Source: Leptospirillum sp. (GTDB taxonomy: Bacteria; Nitrospirota; Leptospirillia; Leptospirillales; Leptospirillaceae). From it: a stretch of 64,000 nt of DNA. The position numbers were made by a program, and so were the translations under genes. Positions within the stretch are counted from its first letter, which is position 1; each line of letters opens with the position of its first letter. The notes beneath the pieces are model-generated. The model was not told the origin of the DNA, did no database searches, and saw only the letters and a list, made by a program, of their open reading frames with translations. The stretch lies in NCBI GenBank assembly GCA_027315205.1, contig DAHUYM010000008.1, forward strand, positions 62,001 to 126,000, in the 5' to 3' direction. Shown in pieces: positions 1-11,597 of this stretch.

Positions 1-4
1 CTGG

Positions 5-80
5 GGGGATGTAGCTCAGTTGGGAGAGCGCCTGCCTTGCACGCAGGAGGCCAGCGGTTCGATCCCGCTCATCTCCACCA
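5..80 (+). tRNA. tRNA-Ala (anticodon TGC)
   Basis: The cloverleaf is complete. The acceptor stem at 5-11 pairs with the strand just before the encoded ACCA end, with one G-U pair. The D arm starts GCTC, the anticodon stem CCTGC/GCAGG encloses TGC, and the T arm carries GGTTCGATCC. The CCA is genomically encoded at 78-80. Its position just upstream of 23S rRNA is the usual 16S-tRNA-23S spacer arrangement, so a 16S gene should lie left of the window. Confidence 0.97.
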
Positions 81-224
81 CGCACTTGGACGGCGCCCGG
101 GAACGAAGGGGGGCGTCGGGGATCATTGACAACTGAATCGGCACAGAAAGACGAAAGAGGGCAGCTTTCCGCGGGGGAACCTGCGGGAAGACGTAAAGCT
201 TTTTGGAGCAAGGGCGAAGAGAGC
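81..224 (+). other. tRNA-Ala to 23S internal transcribed spacer
   Basis: This is about 144 bases of spacer between the tRNA and 23S. No coding gene is supported here. By analogy with other rRNA operons it should contain the left half of the 23S processing stem. I did not resolve box elements. Confidence 0.6.
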
Positions 225-3203
<2,979 letters not shown>

Positions 3204-3267
3204 TTCGCCTCTTCGTCCTTGCTTTTAAAAGCTTGTCGCACTCTTTCGGACATACGCTGTGCCGCTT

Positions 3268-3383
3268 TCCGGTGGCCATACCGGAGGGGTTCCACCCGTT
3301 CCCATCCCGAACACGGCCGTTAAGCCCTCCAGGGCCGATGATACTGCAACCGCAAGGTTGTGGGAAAGTAGGACGCTGCCGGA
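3268..3383 (+). rRNA. 5S ribosomal RNA
   Basis: This is a typical 5S of about 116 nt. It contains TCCGGTGGCC near the 5' end, the conserved CCCATCCCGAACACGG block, and a 3' segment ending GACGCTGCCGGA. The 5' TCCGG pairs with the 3' CCGGA. It lies about 65 bases after 23S and just before the operon terminator. Confidence 0.95.
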
Positions 3384-3399
3384 TCTTTTGACTGCCTTC

Positions 3400-3440
3400 G
3401 GGGAACCGCGACCACCTGTCCGGTTCCCCGCTGGTTTTTT
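3400..3440 (+). terminator. Rho-independent terminator of the rRNA operon
   Basis: A GGGGAACCG / CGGTTCCCC stem (3400-3408 with 3421-3429) is followed by a T run at 3435-3440. It sits 17 bases past 5S. Confidence 0.9.
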
Positions 3441-3528
3441 CCGGGAACCCGCCCATGCCCTTCCGTTCTCCCTTCCTCTTCCTTATTCCTCAAACTTTAA
3501 GAAAATATGATTATTCCGGTCTCGCTTG

Positions 3529-3557
3529 TTGACATGCTTCCCTTCGGTGGCTAAAAT
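3529..3557 (+). promoter_or_regulatory. Sigma70-type promoter upstream of the NuoF/GltD fusion gene
   Basis: TTGACA at 3529-3534 and TAAAAT at 3552-3557 are separated by exactly 17 bases. This predicts a start near 3565 and an unusually long leader of about 255 nt before the ATG at 3821. The match is seen in sequence; activity is inferred. Confidence 0.75.
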
Positions 3558-3585
3558 GAGCGAAATGTGATTGGAATTTCTGTCA

Positions 3586-3828
3586 ATGACAGACAGGAAT
3601 GAAGTGCCGATCACCTTTTCCAGAATCTCACTTCTCAACGAAGAGGAGCCGGATATGTCCCGCGTCAGGGGAGTTGCCTTTTTCGGGCAAAAAAAACTCC
3701 TTCTTCAATCCCAGCGTGAGATCTTTCCTGCCTTTTTCCATCCGACCGATAGCACCTCCCCCGTTTTTTCCGGAATAGGGGCTGTCGTATTCAACTCCGA
3801 TTTCAGGGGATCTAAAAAAAATGAGTAA
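3586..3828 (+). CDS. Possible 80-residue leader ORF, unrecognised
   Basis: An open frame from ATG 3586 fills the leader of the fusion gene and stops at 3826-3828, overlapping the next ATG by a few bases. No Shine-Dalgarno sequence precedes the ATG, the predicted transcript start is only about 20 bases upstream, and the product resembles no family I know. The overlap with the next start could allow translational coupling. It may equally be chance openness in an untranslated leader. Confidence 0.2.
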   Translation: MTDRNEVPITFSRISLLNEEEPDMSRVRGVAFFGQKKLLLQSQREIFPAFFHPTDSTSPVFSGIGAVVFNSDFRGSKKNE

Positions 3829-6800
3829 AACCAATATATATATCGGAATGGCAACCTGCGGCTTGGCTAGCGGTGCCCGGCGTATTCAAGAAGCGGTTGA
3901 GCAGGAAGCCGAAAAAAATGGATACGACCTTGTCTTGGTCCCGACCGGATGCATCGGTATGTGCCACAACGAGCCGATCATGGATATCGAGATGCCGGGA
4001 AGTCCACGGGTTACCTATGGACAGGTCACGCCCGAATCTGTTCCTGCGATCCTCGAATCCCATTTCCGAAAGAATACGTATTACCCAGACCTCGTCTATG
4101 GTCAGACTTCAAGCAACGACTCAGGAGCGATCGAAGGCCTTTCACGACTCGATGAAGCGGATTACTTCCGGAAACAGGTAAAGATCGTTTCCAAACGGTG
4201 CGGAGTGATAGATCCTTCATCCATCGAAGATTACATAAAGTCTAGCGGTTACATGGCCCTTAAGACCGTCGTTTCCTCCTGGACCCCGGAAGCCGTTGTT
4301 GATTGTATCCTGAATTCCGGCCTGAGAGGACGCGGAGGAGCGGGCTTTTCGACAGGGATGAAATGGAAGTTCACCCGGCAATCACCTGGTGAAATCAAAT
4401 ATGTCGTTTGCAATGCGGACGAGGGTGACCCCGGTGCATTCATGGACCGGTCCGTCCTCGAGGGCGATCCCCATTCCGTCATCGAAGGGATGATCATCGC
4501 AGCCTTCGTGATTGGAAATGCCCGCCAGGGTTATATTTATTGCCGGGCCGAATATCCCCATGCGATCCGTCTTCTGAAAAAGGCCATAAGCCAGGCCGTC
4601 GAAAAAGGATTTCTGGGCGAGAGGATCCTCGGGACCGACATGTCCTTTCACATCGAAGTCAAGGAAGGTGCCGGGGCATATGTGTGTGGCGAAGAAACGG
4701 CCCTTCTTGCCTCGATCATGGGCGATCGCGGCATGCCCTGGCCAAAGCCTCCATTTCCCGCCCAAAAGGGAATCTGGGGCAATCCTACCCTCATCAACAA
4801 TGTGGAAACGCTTGCCAATATCCCGCACATCATCCTAGGGGGCGCCGAATGGTTTTCAAGCTTCGGGACCGAAAAGACCAAAGGAACTAAGACGTTCGCA
4901 TTGACCGGGAAAATCAAGCGGACCGGTTTGATCGAAGTCGCCGCGGGAACGACACTCAAGGAAATCGTCTACGAAATTGCAGGCGGCATGTCCGGACATA
5001 AGAAGTTCAAGGCGGCCCAATTGGGGGGACCTTCCGGCGGCTGTATCCCTGTGGACCTCATCGATACGCCCGTCGACTTCGAATCCCTTATTTCAGCGGG
5101 CGCGATCATGGGATCGGGGGGGATCATCGTTCTCGACGAAGCCAACTGTATCGTTGATACGGCAAAATATTTCATGACCTTCACAAAAGACGAATCCTGC
5201 GGGGAATGTACGCCATGCCGGGACGGGACGAAGGTCATGCTCGACATGATCCAGAGGATCAGCGATGGTCGCGGGGAAATGAAAGACCTTGACGACTTGG
5301 TCAATCTCTCCACGTATGTCAAGGCGAACTCTCTTTGCGGGCTTGGTCAAGCCGCTCCCAACCCGGTGCTTTCAACGATCCGTTACTTCCGGGCGGAGTA
5401 CGAAGACCACATCAAGAGAAAAAAATGCGTCGCGCAGTCCTGCAAGGATATCGTGTATGCTCCTTGCCAGCATGAATGCCCGGTGGGCATCGACATCCCC
5501 CGCTACATAACGGAAATCTTCCGGGGACAATACGCCGAAGCGCTCGCGACAATCCGCAAGCGGCTTCCCTTCCCGGGAATCATCAGCCGGACCTGCTACA
5601 GGCCTTGCGAAACTCCTTGCCGTCGTGGCGATTTGGACGAACCCATCGCCATCAACGGCTTGAAGAGGTTTGCCTACGATTGGGAATACAACCAGGGGAT
5701 CCGTCCGGAATACACTCCCGACGCCGACCTGGATAAGAAAGTCGCCGTAGTCGGTTCCGGTCCTGCCGGTCTGACCTGCGCTTTCTACCTGGGAAAGATG
5801 GGATACAAGGTCACGGTTTTCGACCAACTTCCGGTAATCGGAGGCATGCTGGCCGTTGGGATTCCGAAATATCGGCTTCCCAGGGAACTCCTCAACTTCG
5901 AGCTGGCCATTTTCAACAACCTTCCCGTCGAATTCCGCACCAACACGTCGTTGGGAAGGGACTTCACGATGGAAGACCTGTTCCAGCAGGGGTACGATGC
6001 CGTATTCCTCGGAATCGGCGCCCACAAGCCTTCGAAGATGAAGATTGCAGGGGAAGATCTCCCATCCGTACAGGACGGGATCGTCTTCCTGCGAAAAGTC
6101 TGTCTGGAGGAAACGGTACATGTCGGCAAGCGTGTCGCGGTGATCGGAGGCGGAAATGTCGCCATCGACGTCGCGCGCTCCGCGATCAGGAAAGGGGCAG
6201 ACGAGGTCATCGTCTACTATCGCAGGACCCGCGAAGAGATGCCGGCTCACGATTTTGAAGTCCAGGAAGCCGAGCATGAGGGGATCAAGTTCGAATTTCT
6301 CATGGCTCCGCTTGAGATCCGTGAGGAAACCCTTCCGGACGGTTCCAAGGAAACCGTGATCGATTTCCAGGTCAATACGCTTTCGAGGGAATTCGACAAC
6401 AGTGGCCGCCGGAAACCGGTCGCGGTCAAGGGGGACATCAAGCACGTACATGTGGATACGGTTGTTGCCGCCATTGGGCAGACCATGGATACGAGCGTGT
6501 TCGAGAAAAACGGGATCTCATTCCATAAATGGGGCACAGTCAAAGTCGATCCCGATACGCTCATGAGCGAATCCCGCCCCGCCGTTTTTGCCGGCGGAGA
6601 CGCAATGACGGGACCTCTCGACGTCATTCATTCGATCCGTGACGGCGAACAGTGTGCCGTCTTTATCGACCGGTATTTCAAGGGGAACCCCGACAGGTCC
6701 TATCCTTTCTATGCGCCTCCGATCATGGAGGATCCGATCGAGTTGGGCGACATGCACCGTTTGCCCATGCCGGCGCTCCCGATCGAAGCACGAACGGGGT

Positions 6801-6967
6801 TCAGCGAAGTCGAAACCGGTTACTCGGTCCAGGAAGCATGGCAAGAGGCTTCCCGTTGCATCCGGTGCGAACTCGAAGGTCGCATGGATCCCTCGGACAA
6901 GATCAATAAGGCCGAAGGGCTCGTTTCACCTGTGTTTATCAACTTCGATTCGATCACAGTCCGCTGA
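3821..6967 (+). CDS. Fused 2Fe-2S ferredoxin / NuoF / GltD-type flavoprotein oxidoreductase
   Basis: This 1048-residue cytoplasmic redox protein has three modules. Residues 1-90 form a thioredoxin-like ferredoxin domain with Cys13, Cys44 and Cys48; a fourth ligand is not obvious. Residues 120-540 are NuoF-like: the glycine-rich NADH/FMN segment GLRGRGGAGFSTGMKW near 167, GAGAYVCGEETAL, and the 4Fe-4S motif SCGECTPCRDGT near 459 with a later Cys in NSLCGLG. Residues 545-1030 are GltD-like: a CQHECPVG Fe-S motif near 548, an FAD Rossmann motif GSGPAGL near 642, an NADPH-type motif GGGNVAIDVA near 775, and FAGGDA near 923. Such architectures move electrons between NAD(H), NADP(H) and ferredoxin, sometimes by flavin bifurcation. 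The partner here is unknown. A ribosome-binding GGGGA lies about 10 bases before the ATG. The 3' end overlaps the convergent nth gene by 42 bases. Confidence 0.88.
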   Translation: MSKTNIYIGMATCGLASGARRIQEAVEQEAEKNGYDLVLVPTGCIGMCHNEPIMDIEMPGSPRVTYGQVTPESVPAILESHFRKNTYYPDLVYGQTSSNDSGAIEGLSRLDEADYFRKQVKIVSKRCGVIDPSSIEDYIKSSGYMALKTVVSSWTPEAVVDCILNSGLRGRGGAGFSTGMKWKFTRQSPGEIKYVVCNADEGDPGAFMDRSVLEGDPHSVIEGMIIAAFVIGNARQGYIYCRAEYPHAIRLLKKAISQAVEKGFLGERILGTDMSFHIEVKEGAGAYVCGEETALLASIMGDRGMPWPKPPFPAQKGIWGNPTLINNVETLANIPHIILGGAEWFSSFGTEKTKGTKTFALTGKIKRTGLIEVAAGTTLKEIVYEIAGGMSGHKKFKAAQLGGPSGGCIPVDLIDTPVDFESLISAGAIMGSGGIIVLDEANCIVDTAKYFMTFTKDESCGECTPCRDGTKVMLDMIQRISDGRGEMKDLDDLVNLSTYVKANSLCGLGQAAPNPVLSTIRYFRAEYEDHIKRKKCVAQSCKDIVYAPCQHECPVGIDIPRYITEIFRGQYAEALATIRKRLPFPGIISRTCYRPCETPCRRGDLDEPIAINGLKRFAYDWEYNQGIRPEYTPDADLDKKVAVVGSGPAGLTCAFYLGKMGYKVTVFDQLPVIGGMLAVGIPKYRLPRELLNFELAIFNNLPVEFRTNTSLGRDFTMEDLFQQGYDAVFLGIGAHKPSKMKIAGEDLPSVQDGIVFLRKVCLEETVHVGKRVAVIGGGNVAIDVARSAIRKGADEVIVYYRRTREEMPAHDFEVQEAEHEGIKFEFLMAPLEIREETLPDGSKETVIDFQVNTLSREFDNSGRRKPVAVKGDIKHVHVDTVVAAIGQTMDTSVFEKNGISFHKWGTVKVDPDTLMSESRPAVFAGGDAMTGPLDVIHSIRDGEQCAVFIDRYFKGNPDRSYPFYAPPIMEDPIELGDMHRLPMPALPIEARTGFSEVETGYSVQEAWQEASRCIRCELEGRMDPSDKINKAEGLVSPVFINFDSITVR

Positions 6968-7621
6968 TAGGGGGCATTTGGAGCAGTACGGAGACACCGG
7001 TCTGCAGAGGTGCTGACCGAAAGAGACAAGGATCTTGTTGGCCTTTCTTTTCCACAATGACGGGAGAGACGGGGAAAGGACCCGGTAGGTTTCGTCGGGA
7101 TTCCGGGTCCTGATAAAACCCCATCGGTTCACGATCCGGTGGACATGTATATCGACACACAGCCCTTCCTTCCGATGGCCGACCGTCAGCACCAGGTTGG
7201 CTGTTTTGAGTCCCACCCCCGGCAATGACAAGAGTTCCTCGAGCGTTTTCGGAACTTCGCCCCCGAATTTCTTTAAAAGGATCTCTCCGATTCTCTTGAT
7301 TGTTCTGGCCTTCGTCCTGTAGAATCCGACCGGAAAAATAATCTCTGCGATGGATTCTTCAGCCATCTCCGCCAATCGCGCAAGATTTGGGGCCGCCCGA
7401 AACAATCTGTCGGAGGCTGGGAGAGTCACATCGTCCCGTGTGCGAAGCGATAAAAGTGTCATGAACAGGACCCTGTAGGGGTCCTGTTCATTCTTCAGCG
7501 TTTCCGCCGCAGGTTCGGGGACGTCATGAGCCGCCAGAAAACGCTCCACACGTTTCAGAAAGGCGATCGTCTTATCCCTTAGCACTCGATCCTTACCTGA
7601 AGTTTTGTCATTGCTGCGCAT
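6926..7621 (-). CDS. nth: Endonuclease III (DNA glycosylase/AP lyase)
   Basis: The enzyme removes oxidised pyrimidines and cleaves abasic sites in base-excision repair. The helix-hairpin-helix LPGVGLKTANLV carries the catalytic Lys, and VDIHVHRI supplies the catalytic Asp. The C-terminal 4Fe-4S loop has the exact C-x6-C-x2-C-x5-C spacing (CRPVSPYCSKC...C). I choose ATG 7621 (231 residues) because GGAGG lies 5 bases upstream at 7627-7631. An in-frame upstream Met at 7702 has no such site and would overlap the divergent gene. Its 3' end runs convergently into the NuoF/GltD fusion. Confidence 0.95.
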   Translation of the reverse strand: MRSNDKTSGKDRVLRDKTIAFLKRVERFLAAHDVPEPAAETLKNEQDPYRVLFMTLLSLRTRDDVTLPASDRLFRAAPNLARLAEMAEESIAEIIFPVGFYRTKARTIKRIGEILLKKFGGEVPKTLEELLSLPGVGLKTANLVLTVGHRKEGLCVDIHVHRIVNRWGFIRTRNPDETYRVLSPSLPSLWKRKANKILVSFGQHLCRPVSPYCSKCPLSADCDRIEVDKHR

Positions 7622-7678
7622 TGAGTCCTCCGGTGCCGGCGGACCATCGAACCCATCCATGGAAAGGGTAAGAAGGAA

Positions 7679-8089
7679 ATGGTCAAGACGGAACAACGCC
7701 ATCTAAGATTAAAGGAAATCCTTCTCGCAAAGAAAGCCGATGTTGAGAAAGACATCCGCCAACACATGGCGAGGCAAGTGGGACCGGAAAACGAGCATCG
7801 GCTCGACTCTGCCCTGGACCAGGGAGACCTGTCGTCGATCGACATGGGAGAAGGGGTCGACCTGGCTTTGCTCGAGATGCGGAACAAGACCCGGAAAGCG
7901 ATCGATCAGGCCTTGTTGCGTCTGGAGGAAGGAAGTTATGGATATTGCGAAGAATGTTCCGGGGAAATAGAGGAAAAGAGGCTGAAAGTCATGCCGTTTG
8001 CACAACTCTGTATCGTTTGCCAGAGGAAAAAGGAAGAACTGGAAAAGATCGAAAAGGAGGAAACCCTCCGAGATACAGACTCCGCTTGA
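7679..8089 (+). CDS. TraR/DksA-type zinc-finger protein
   Basis: This 136-residue protein begins with a long charged helix. It continues with a DksA C4 zinc finger of spacing C-x2-C-x17-C-x2-C (YGYCEEC ... LCIVC) and a basic helical tail. DksA-family proteins enter the RNA polymerase secondary channel and modulate transcription, with ppGpp in the best-studied case. An acidic cluster at the coiled-coil tip (residues about 43-58, with several Asp and Glu) is compatible with a DksA tip, though the exact DxxDxA motif is not clear. AAGGA precedes the ATG. lgt follows 19 bases downstream, so the two may be cotranscribed. Confidence 0.85.
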   Translation: MVKTEQRHLRLKEILLAKKADVEKDIRQHMARQVGPENEHRLDSALDQGDLSSIDMGEGVDLALLEMRNKTRKAIDQALLRLEEGSYGYCEECSGEIEEKRLKVMPFAQLCIVCQRKKEELEKIEKEETLRDTDSA

Positions 8090-8108
8090 CAGGCCGGAGT
8101 TTCTCAAA

Positions 8109-8918
8109 ATGATCCCTTATCCGCACGTCGACCCTGTCCTGTTCCGGCTGGGCCCTCTAAAAGTCCGGTGGTACGGGCTCATGTACGTCATCGCTTTTTT
8201 CCTGGCGTATTTCCTGCTCAAGGGAGAGGCCCGGAGAAGGGCTTTCCCCCTCGACAGGGACGGTGTATACGATCTCCTGTCGTACGCGGCACTTGGCGTC
8301 ATCCTGGGGGGACGGCTCGGTTATGTGCTGGTCTATAACCTGACGTACTACCTTCACCATCCTCTAGAGATTCTCGCCGTCTGGAAAGGAGGAATGTCCT
8401 TCCACGGGGGATTCCTGGGGGTTGTCGTCGCCGGATGGCTCTTTACCCGCAAAACGAAGATCCCGTTTTTGCCTTTGGCGGATTTGGCCGTCCTTCCGGT
8501 TCCTCTCGGACTGTTCATGGGGAGGATCGGCAATTTTATCAATGGAGAACTCTTCGGACGGCCAAGCCAGATCCCCTGGTGCATGGAATTCCCTCTGGGC
8601 GGACCCATATGTCGCCATCCATCACAATTATATGAGGCAGGGATGGAAGGAATACTTTTGTTTGTCATCTTGCTCGTGGTTTCGCGGATGAAACTTCCGG
8701 ACGGCGTTCTTTTCGGAACCTTCATCGGCTGTTATGGCCTCTTTCGAAGCATAGGGGAGCTCTTTCGGCAACCGGATCCCCAGCTGGGTTTTCTGATCGG
8801 TTCCCTGACGATGGGGGAACTTCTTTCGGTTCCGATGGCTTTTTTGGGGTTCGGCATGGTGCTCTATTTCCTTGGAAAAAAAAGGCCAACACACACCATT
8901 TCTGCGTCATCGACATAA
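8109..8918 (+). CDS. lgt: Prolipoprotein diacylglyceryl transferase
   Basis: This inner-membrane enzyme transfers diacylglycerol from phosphatidylglycerol to the lipobox cysteine of prolipoproteins, the first lipoprotein maturation step. The family signature GRIGNFINGELFG is intact, and the essential His lies in GGMSFHGGFLG. About seven hydrophobic helices fit the family, and 269 residues is a normal length. ATG 8109 (product starting MIPYPHVDP) is preferred over upstream in-frame codons that lie inside the previous gene. Many lipobox proteins in this window are likely substrates. Confidence 0.96.
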   Translation: MIPYPHVDPVLFRLGPLKVRWYGLMYVIAFFLAYFLLKGEARRRAFPLDRDGVYDLLSYAALGVILGGRLGYVLVYNLTYYLHHPLEILAVWKGGMSFHGGFLGVVVAGWLFTRKTKIPFLPLADLAVLPVPLGLFMGRIGNFINGELFGRPSQIPWCMEFPLGGPICRHPSQLYEAGMEGILLFVILLVVSRMKLPDGVLFGTFIGCYGLFRSIGELFRQPDPQLGFLIGSLTMGELLSVPMAFLGFGMVLYFLGKKRPTHTISASST

Positions 8919-8928
8919 GGCACCTGAA

Positions 8929-10695
8929 ATGGGACAGCGCGAAAAACGACTTGCCCTCGCTGCTGAACCCTCTCCGCCGATCAAGGCCGTCATCGGAAAG
9001 GTCCCTTGGCGAAAACGCCTGACGACGCGCCTCTTTTTCTGGTTTTTCCTTCTCCTCTCCATCGGGTTCACGGCCTTGGGATCCCAGATATATCGGATGG
9101 AGTCGCAGCAAGAAAAGGGCCAGATCAAGAGGAATCTCAATGTCCGGATCGACTCGTTCAGGCACACGCTGTCGATCCTCATGAATCATCAGGATATCGT
9201 GGGGTCGAGGGATCTCCTGGATATGCCTCCCGATCAATGGAAGGGAAAAGGGATCCTTCTATTGAAGGGCGATGGCCAGACATTGGCCTTCTCGGACCTT
9301 TCCACGATAGAAGACATGCGAAACAGGAAGATCCTTCTGCCGACTCTCGGTATGGCCCGCCGCATCGATCCGGGCCACGTCCGGATCGATCTTTTGAAGA
9401 CACCCGAAGCGGTCAGAGCTTACTCCAAGGCATTTCTCCAGGACTCCGGCCCGGACATGGGTGCTTTTTTCGAATCCCGGCCCGGGACCTCCCCGTCGGC
9501 GTTCGTTCTCATGAAGCCCATCGAGAATAAGAAATCCTGCGAATCGTGTCATTCCGCCTCGCCAATTCTCGGATATGTTGTAGCATACGAATCTACCGCA
9601 CCTTACATCGGTTCAATGACACACTTGAAGAAGAAGCTTTTCTGGATCTTCCTCGGAGCGCTCGAAACCCTCGTTCTTTTACTGGTCTGGATAACCAGGG
9701 GAAAGTTCGTGACGCCCCTGGTGACCGTGTCGGGAGAGATGAGCCGGTTCTCCGCCCAATCCCCGGATTTCAAATCCCGGCTTCCCGTGAAGCGGGAGGA
9801 CGAGATCGGCCGATTTGCCTATTTCGTCAATCGGTTCATCGACCTTTTCCAGGGATGGGTGGGGGAAATCTCCGACCGTGTCCATTGGGTCGTCTCCCAT
9901 TCCGAACTGCTGACACAGAGCATGGCTGCGAGGAAACGGGAGGAGAGCGAACGTGGAGCGCGGATCCAGCAGATTCGCGACAGGCTCCATGAGCTCAAGA
10001 AGGATATCGGGATTTCGACGGGAGGACCCGCGAGTCGGGAAACCCTGGTCGACCTCATGGATCGTTCCACCGTGCTAAAGACCGGAATCCGGGAAGTGCT
10101 GTCCAATTTTCTGGAAACCCAGACCCTTTCTGAAAAACATGAAAAAGGACTTGAACTCCTGAAGTCGGGACAGCTTCAACTCGAATCCATCCTGCGAGGG
10201 CTCAGGGAAATGGCGGACCAGACCAATGCCGTCGCGATGAATGCGGCCGTCCAGGCTGTTCATGCCGGGCCGTATGGCAAGATGTTCCGGGTCATATCGG
10301 ATTCTCTCTCCCAACTGTCGTCGAAAACGACCGATATCACCGGACGGGCGGCTCAAAAACTTGTCGAGCTTCAAATAGGTCTGAACGATATAAGCCGGTT
10401 TTTTGAAGAAGACAACGAGATGACCGAAAGAGTGAGCCGAAAGCTCACACTGTCCCAGGAGGATCTCGATCGTCTCCGGGGAATGATGGATCAACTGGGA
10501 CAAACCCTCGAAACACTGGAACGAAAAATCCTGGTCGAATCCGAAGCCTTCCTTCAGCTCGAACGGGAATTCCTTGAGCTACAGGCGGCCCACAAAGCCC
10601 GCGAATCCCAACGTCCCGTCGACGATATGAGGCTCAGGGAGATCATGAAAGTCTCAAAAGAACTCGAGAAAGAGCTGAACCGCTTCAAATCCTGA
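8929..10695 (+). CDS. Membrane sensor with CxxCH haem motif, HAMP region and degenerate MCP hairpin
   Basis: This 588-residue transducer has TM1 near 32-55 and a periplasmic domain of about 180 residues. That domain carries a c-type haem attachment motif CESCH at 204-208, shortly before TM2 (about 237-258). A HAMP-like linker follows, then a long coiled coil containing an MCP-like hairpin segment (MADQTNAVAMNAAVQAVHAG near 427). The canonical hairpin is eroded: EIADQTNLLALNAA becomes EMADQTNAVAMNAA, and the following GRGF block is GKMF. Family knowledge suggests a redox, gas or iron sensor that signals through a kinase complex, but no CheA, CheW or histidine kinase is nearby. ATG 8929, just past the lgt stop, is preferred over a TTG inside lgt. 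Confidence 0.8.
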   Translation: MGQREKRLALAAEPSPPIKAVIGKVPWRKRLTTRLFFWFFLLLSIGFTALGSQIYRMESQQEKGQIKRNLNVRIDSFRHTLSILMNHQDIVGSRDLLDMPPDQWKGKGILLLKGDGQTLAFSDLSTIEDMRNRKILLPTLGMARRIDPGHVRIDLLKTPEAVRAYSKAFLQDSGPDMGAFFESRPGTSPSAFVLMKPIENKKSCESCHSASPILGYVVAYESTAPYIGSMTHLKKKLFWIFLGALETLVLLLVWITRGKFVTPLVTVSGEMSRFSAQSPDFKSRLPVKREDEIGRFAYFVNRFIDLFQGWVGEISDRVHWVVSHSELLTQSMAARKREESERGARIQQIRDRLHELKKDIGISTGGPASRETLVDLMDRSTVLKTGIREVLSNFLETQTLSEKHEKGLELLKSGQLQLESILRGLREMADQTNAVAMNAAVQAVHAGPYGKMFRVISDSLSQLSSKTTDITGRAAQKLVELQIGLNDISRFFEEDNEMTERVSRKLTLSQEDLDRLRGMMDQLGQTLETLERKILVESEAFLQLEREFLELQAAHKARESQRPVDDMRLREIMKVSKELEKELNRFKS

Positions 10696-10726
10696 CCCTT
10701 CGGGCTTTTCCCGGAAAGGACCTCGC

Positions 10727-11152
10727 ATGGCCTGCCGTCTGTCGCAACGCGTCGAATACGCCGTTAGGGCCTTGATCGAGCTGGCCATCGCAAGGGAGAT
10801 GGGTTTGTCCGGCACCCAGATCTCGGAGCGTGCCCATGTTCCCAATCCCTTCCTGAAACAGATCCTCGCGACACTGGTCAAGGGCAACGTCATCGAAAGC
10901 ACGAGAGGGCGGCAAGGACGATACCGTTTGGGAAAACAGCCTGAAACCATCACCCTGTACCGTTTGCTGGAATTGATCGAAGGCCCGATCGTCTTTTACG
11001 AACCTGCCGATCCGCCGGGGCCGGCGATGAAAGCGTTGTTCGACGACCTCACCGAAAGGATGGTCGTTCAGATGCATTCTGTTTCGCTCAAGGACTTTCT
11101 GGAAGCGACTCTCAAGGATCGGAAAGAAACCCGTCCGATGTTTTTCATCTAG
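10727..11152 (+). CDS. Rrf2-family transcriptional regulator
   Basis: This 141-residue winged-helix protein of Rrf2/IscR type has an N-terminal helix with RVEYAVRALIELA, a recognition segment ISERAHVPNPFLKQIL, and a wing with STRGRQGRYRLGK. Only one cysteine (Cys3) is present, so the three-Cys cluster of IscR, NsrR and RsrR is absent and it is unlikely to bind an Fe-S centre in the classic way. AAAGGA lies before the ATG. The gene follows the haem-motif sensor by 31 bases, so they may be coexpressed. Its 3' end overlaps the convergent gene by 8 bases. Confidence 0.9.
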   Translation: MACRLSQRVEYAVRALIELAIAREMGLSGTQISERAHVPNPFLKQILATLVKGNVIESTRGRQGRYRLGKQPETITLYRLLELIEGPIVFYEPADPPGPAMKALFDDLTERMVVQMHSVSLKDFLEATLKDRKETRPMFFI

Positions 11153-11597
11153 GATCGACTCCGGCTTTTGTTGGCAGGGGATGGGCCCCATAGACCAGTT
11201 GGCCTCCCAGGGTCGCTGTACCGACGAGCAAAACAAACCCGACCAGCAAAAGAGCCGATTCGATCCAGGCCCCCTTCGGAGAGGGAAGGGGGCCTTTCCG
11301 AAGGGAGTCCTTCCACAGGAGGAGTCCCCAGATGACATAGGTCAGGATCCCGAGGGTAAAGTGAAGGTCCACTCTTCCTGTTAGATGGGGGGCGATGGGT
11401 TGAAATTCCCTTCGTGCCAGGAATCCGGCTCCGTAGACGATCGGGAAAAGGACGAGAAGGACCCTCGCCTGAATGTGGAGAGGAACCCCGATGCGCACGG
11501 AAAATCGTTCCGAAACGCGCGATAGGGGATAGAGGAACCCCAGTCCGATCAGCACGTGGACCAGGAAGGGATGAAGCGCCGTTTTAAACACCGCCAT
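11145..11597 (-). CDS. DUF2231-like four-helix membrane protein
   Basis: The predicted 150-residue product is almost entirely membrane helices. It has an N-terminal HPFLVHVLIGLGFLYPL segment and a C-terminal TATLGGQLVYGAHP segment, which recall the DUF2231 family (His and Gly positions near helix ends, GG-LVY near the end). The in-frame opening extends upstream to 11810, but that region is charged and low quality. ATG 11597 begins exactly at the first helix and has GGGAG upstream. The function is unknown; related proteins have been linked to membrane redox or haem contexts only by neighbourhood. Confidence 0.6.
   Translation of the reverse strand: MAVFKTALHPFLVHVLIGLGFLYPLSRVSERFSVRIGVPLHIQARVLLVLFPIVYGAGFLARREFQPIAPHLTGRVDLHFTLGILTYVIWGLLLWKDSLRKGPLPSPKGAWIESALLLVGFVLLVGTATLGGQLVYGAHPLPTKAGVDPR

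Noticed and set aside
5372-6451. 359-residue antisense frame opposite the NuoF/GltD fusion
   Set aside because: The sense frame has clear NuoF and GltD motifs; the antisense frame is a codon-structure shadow.
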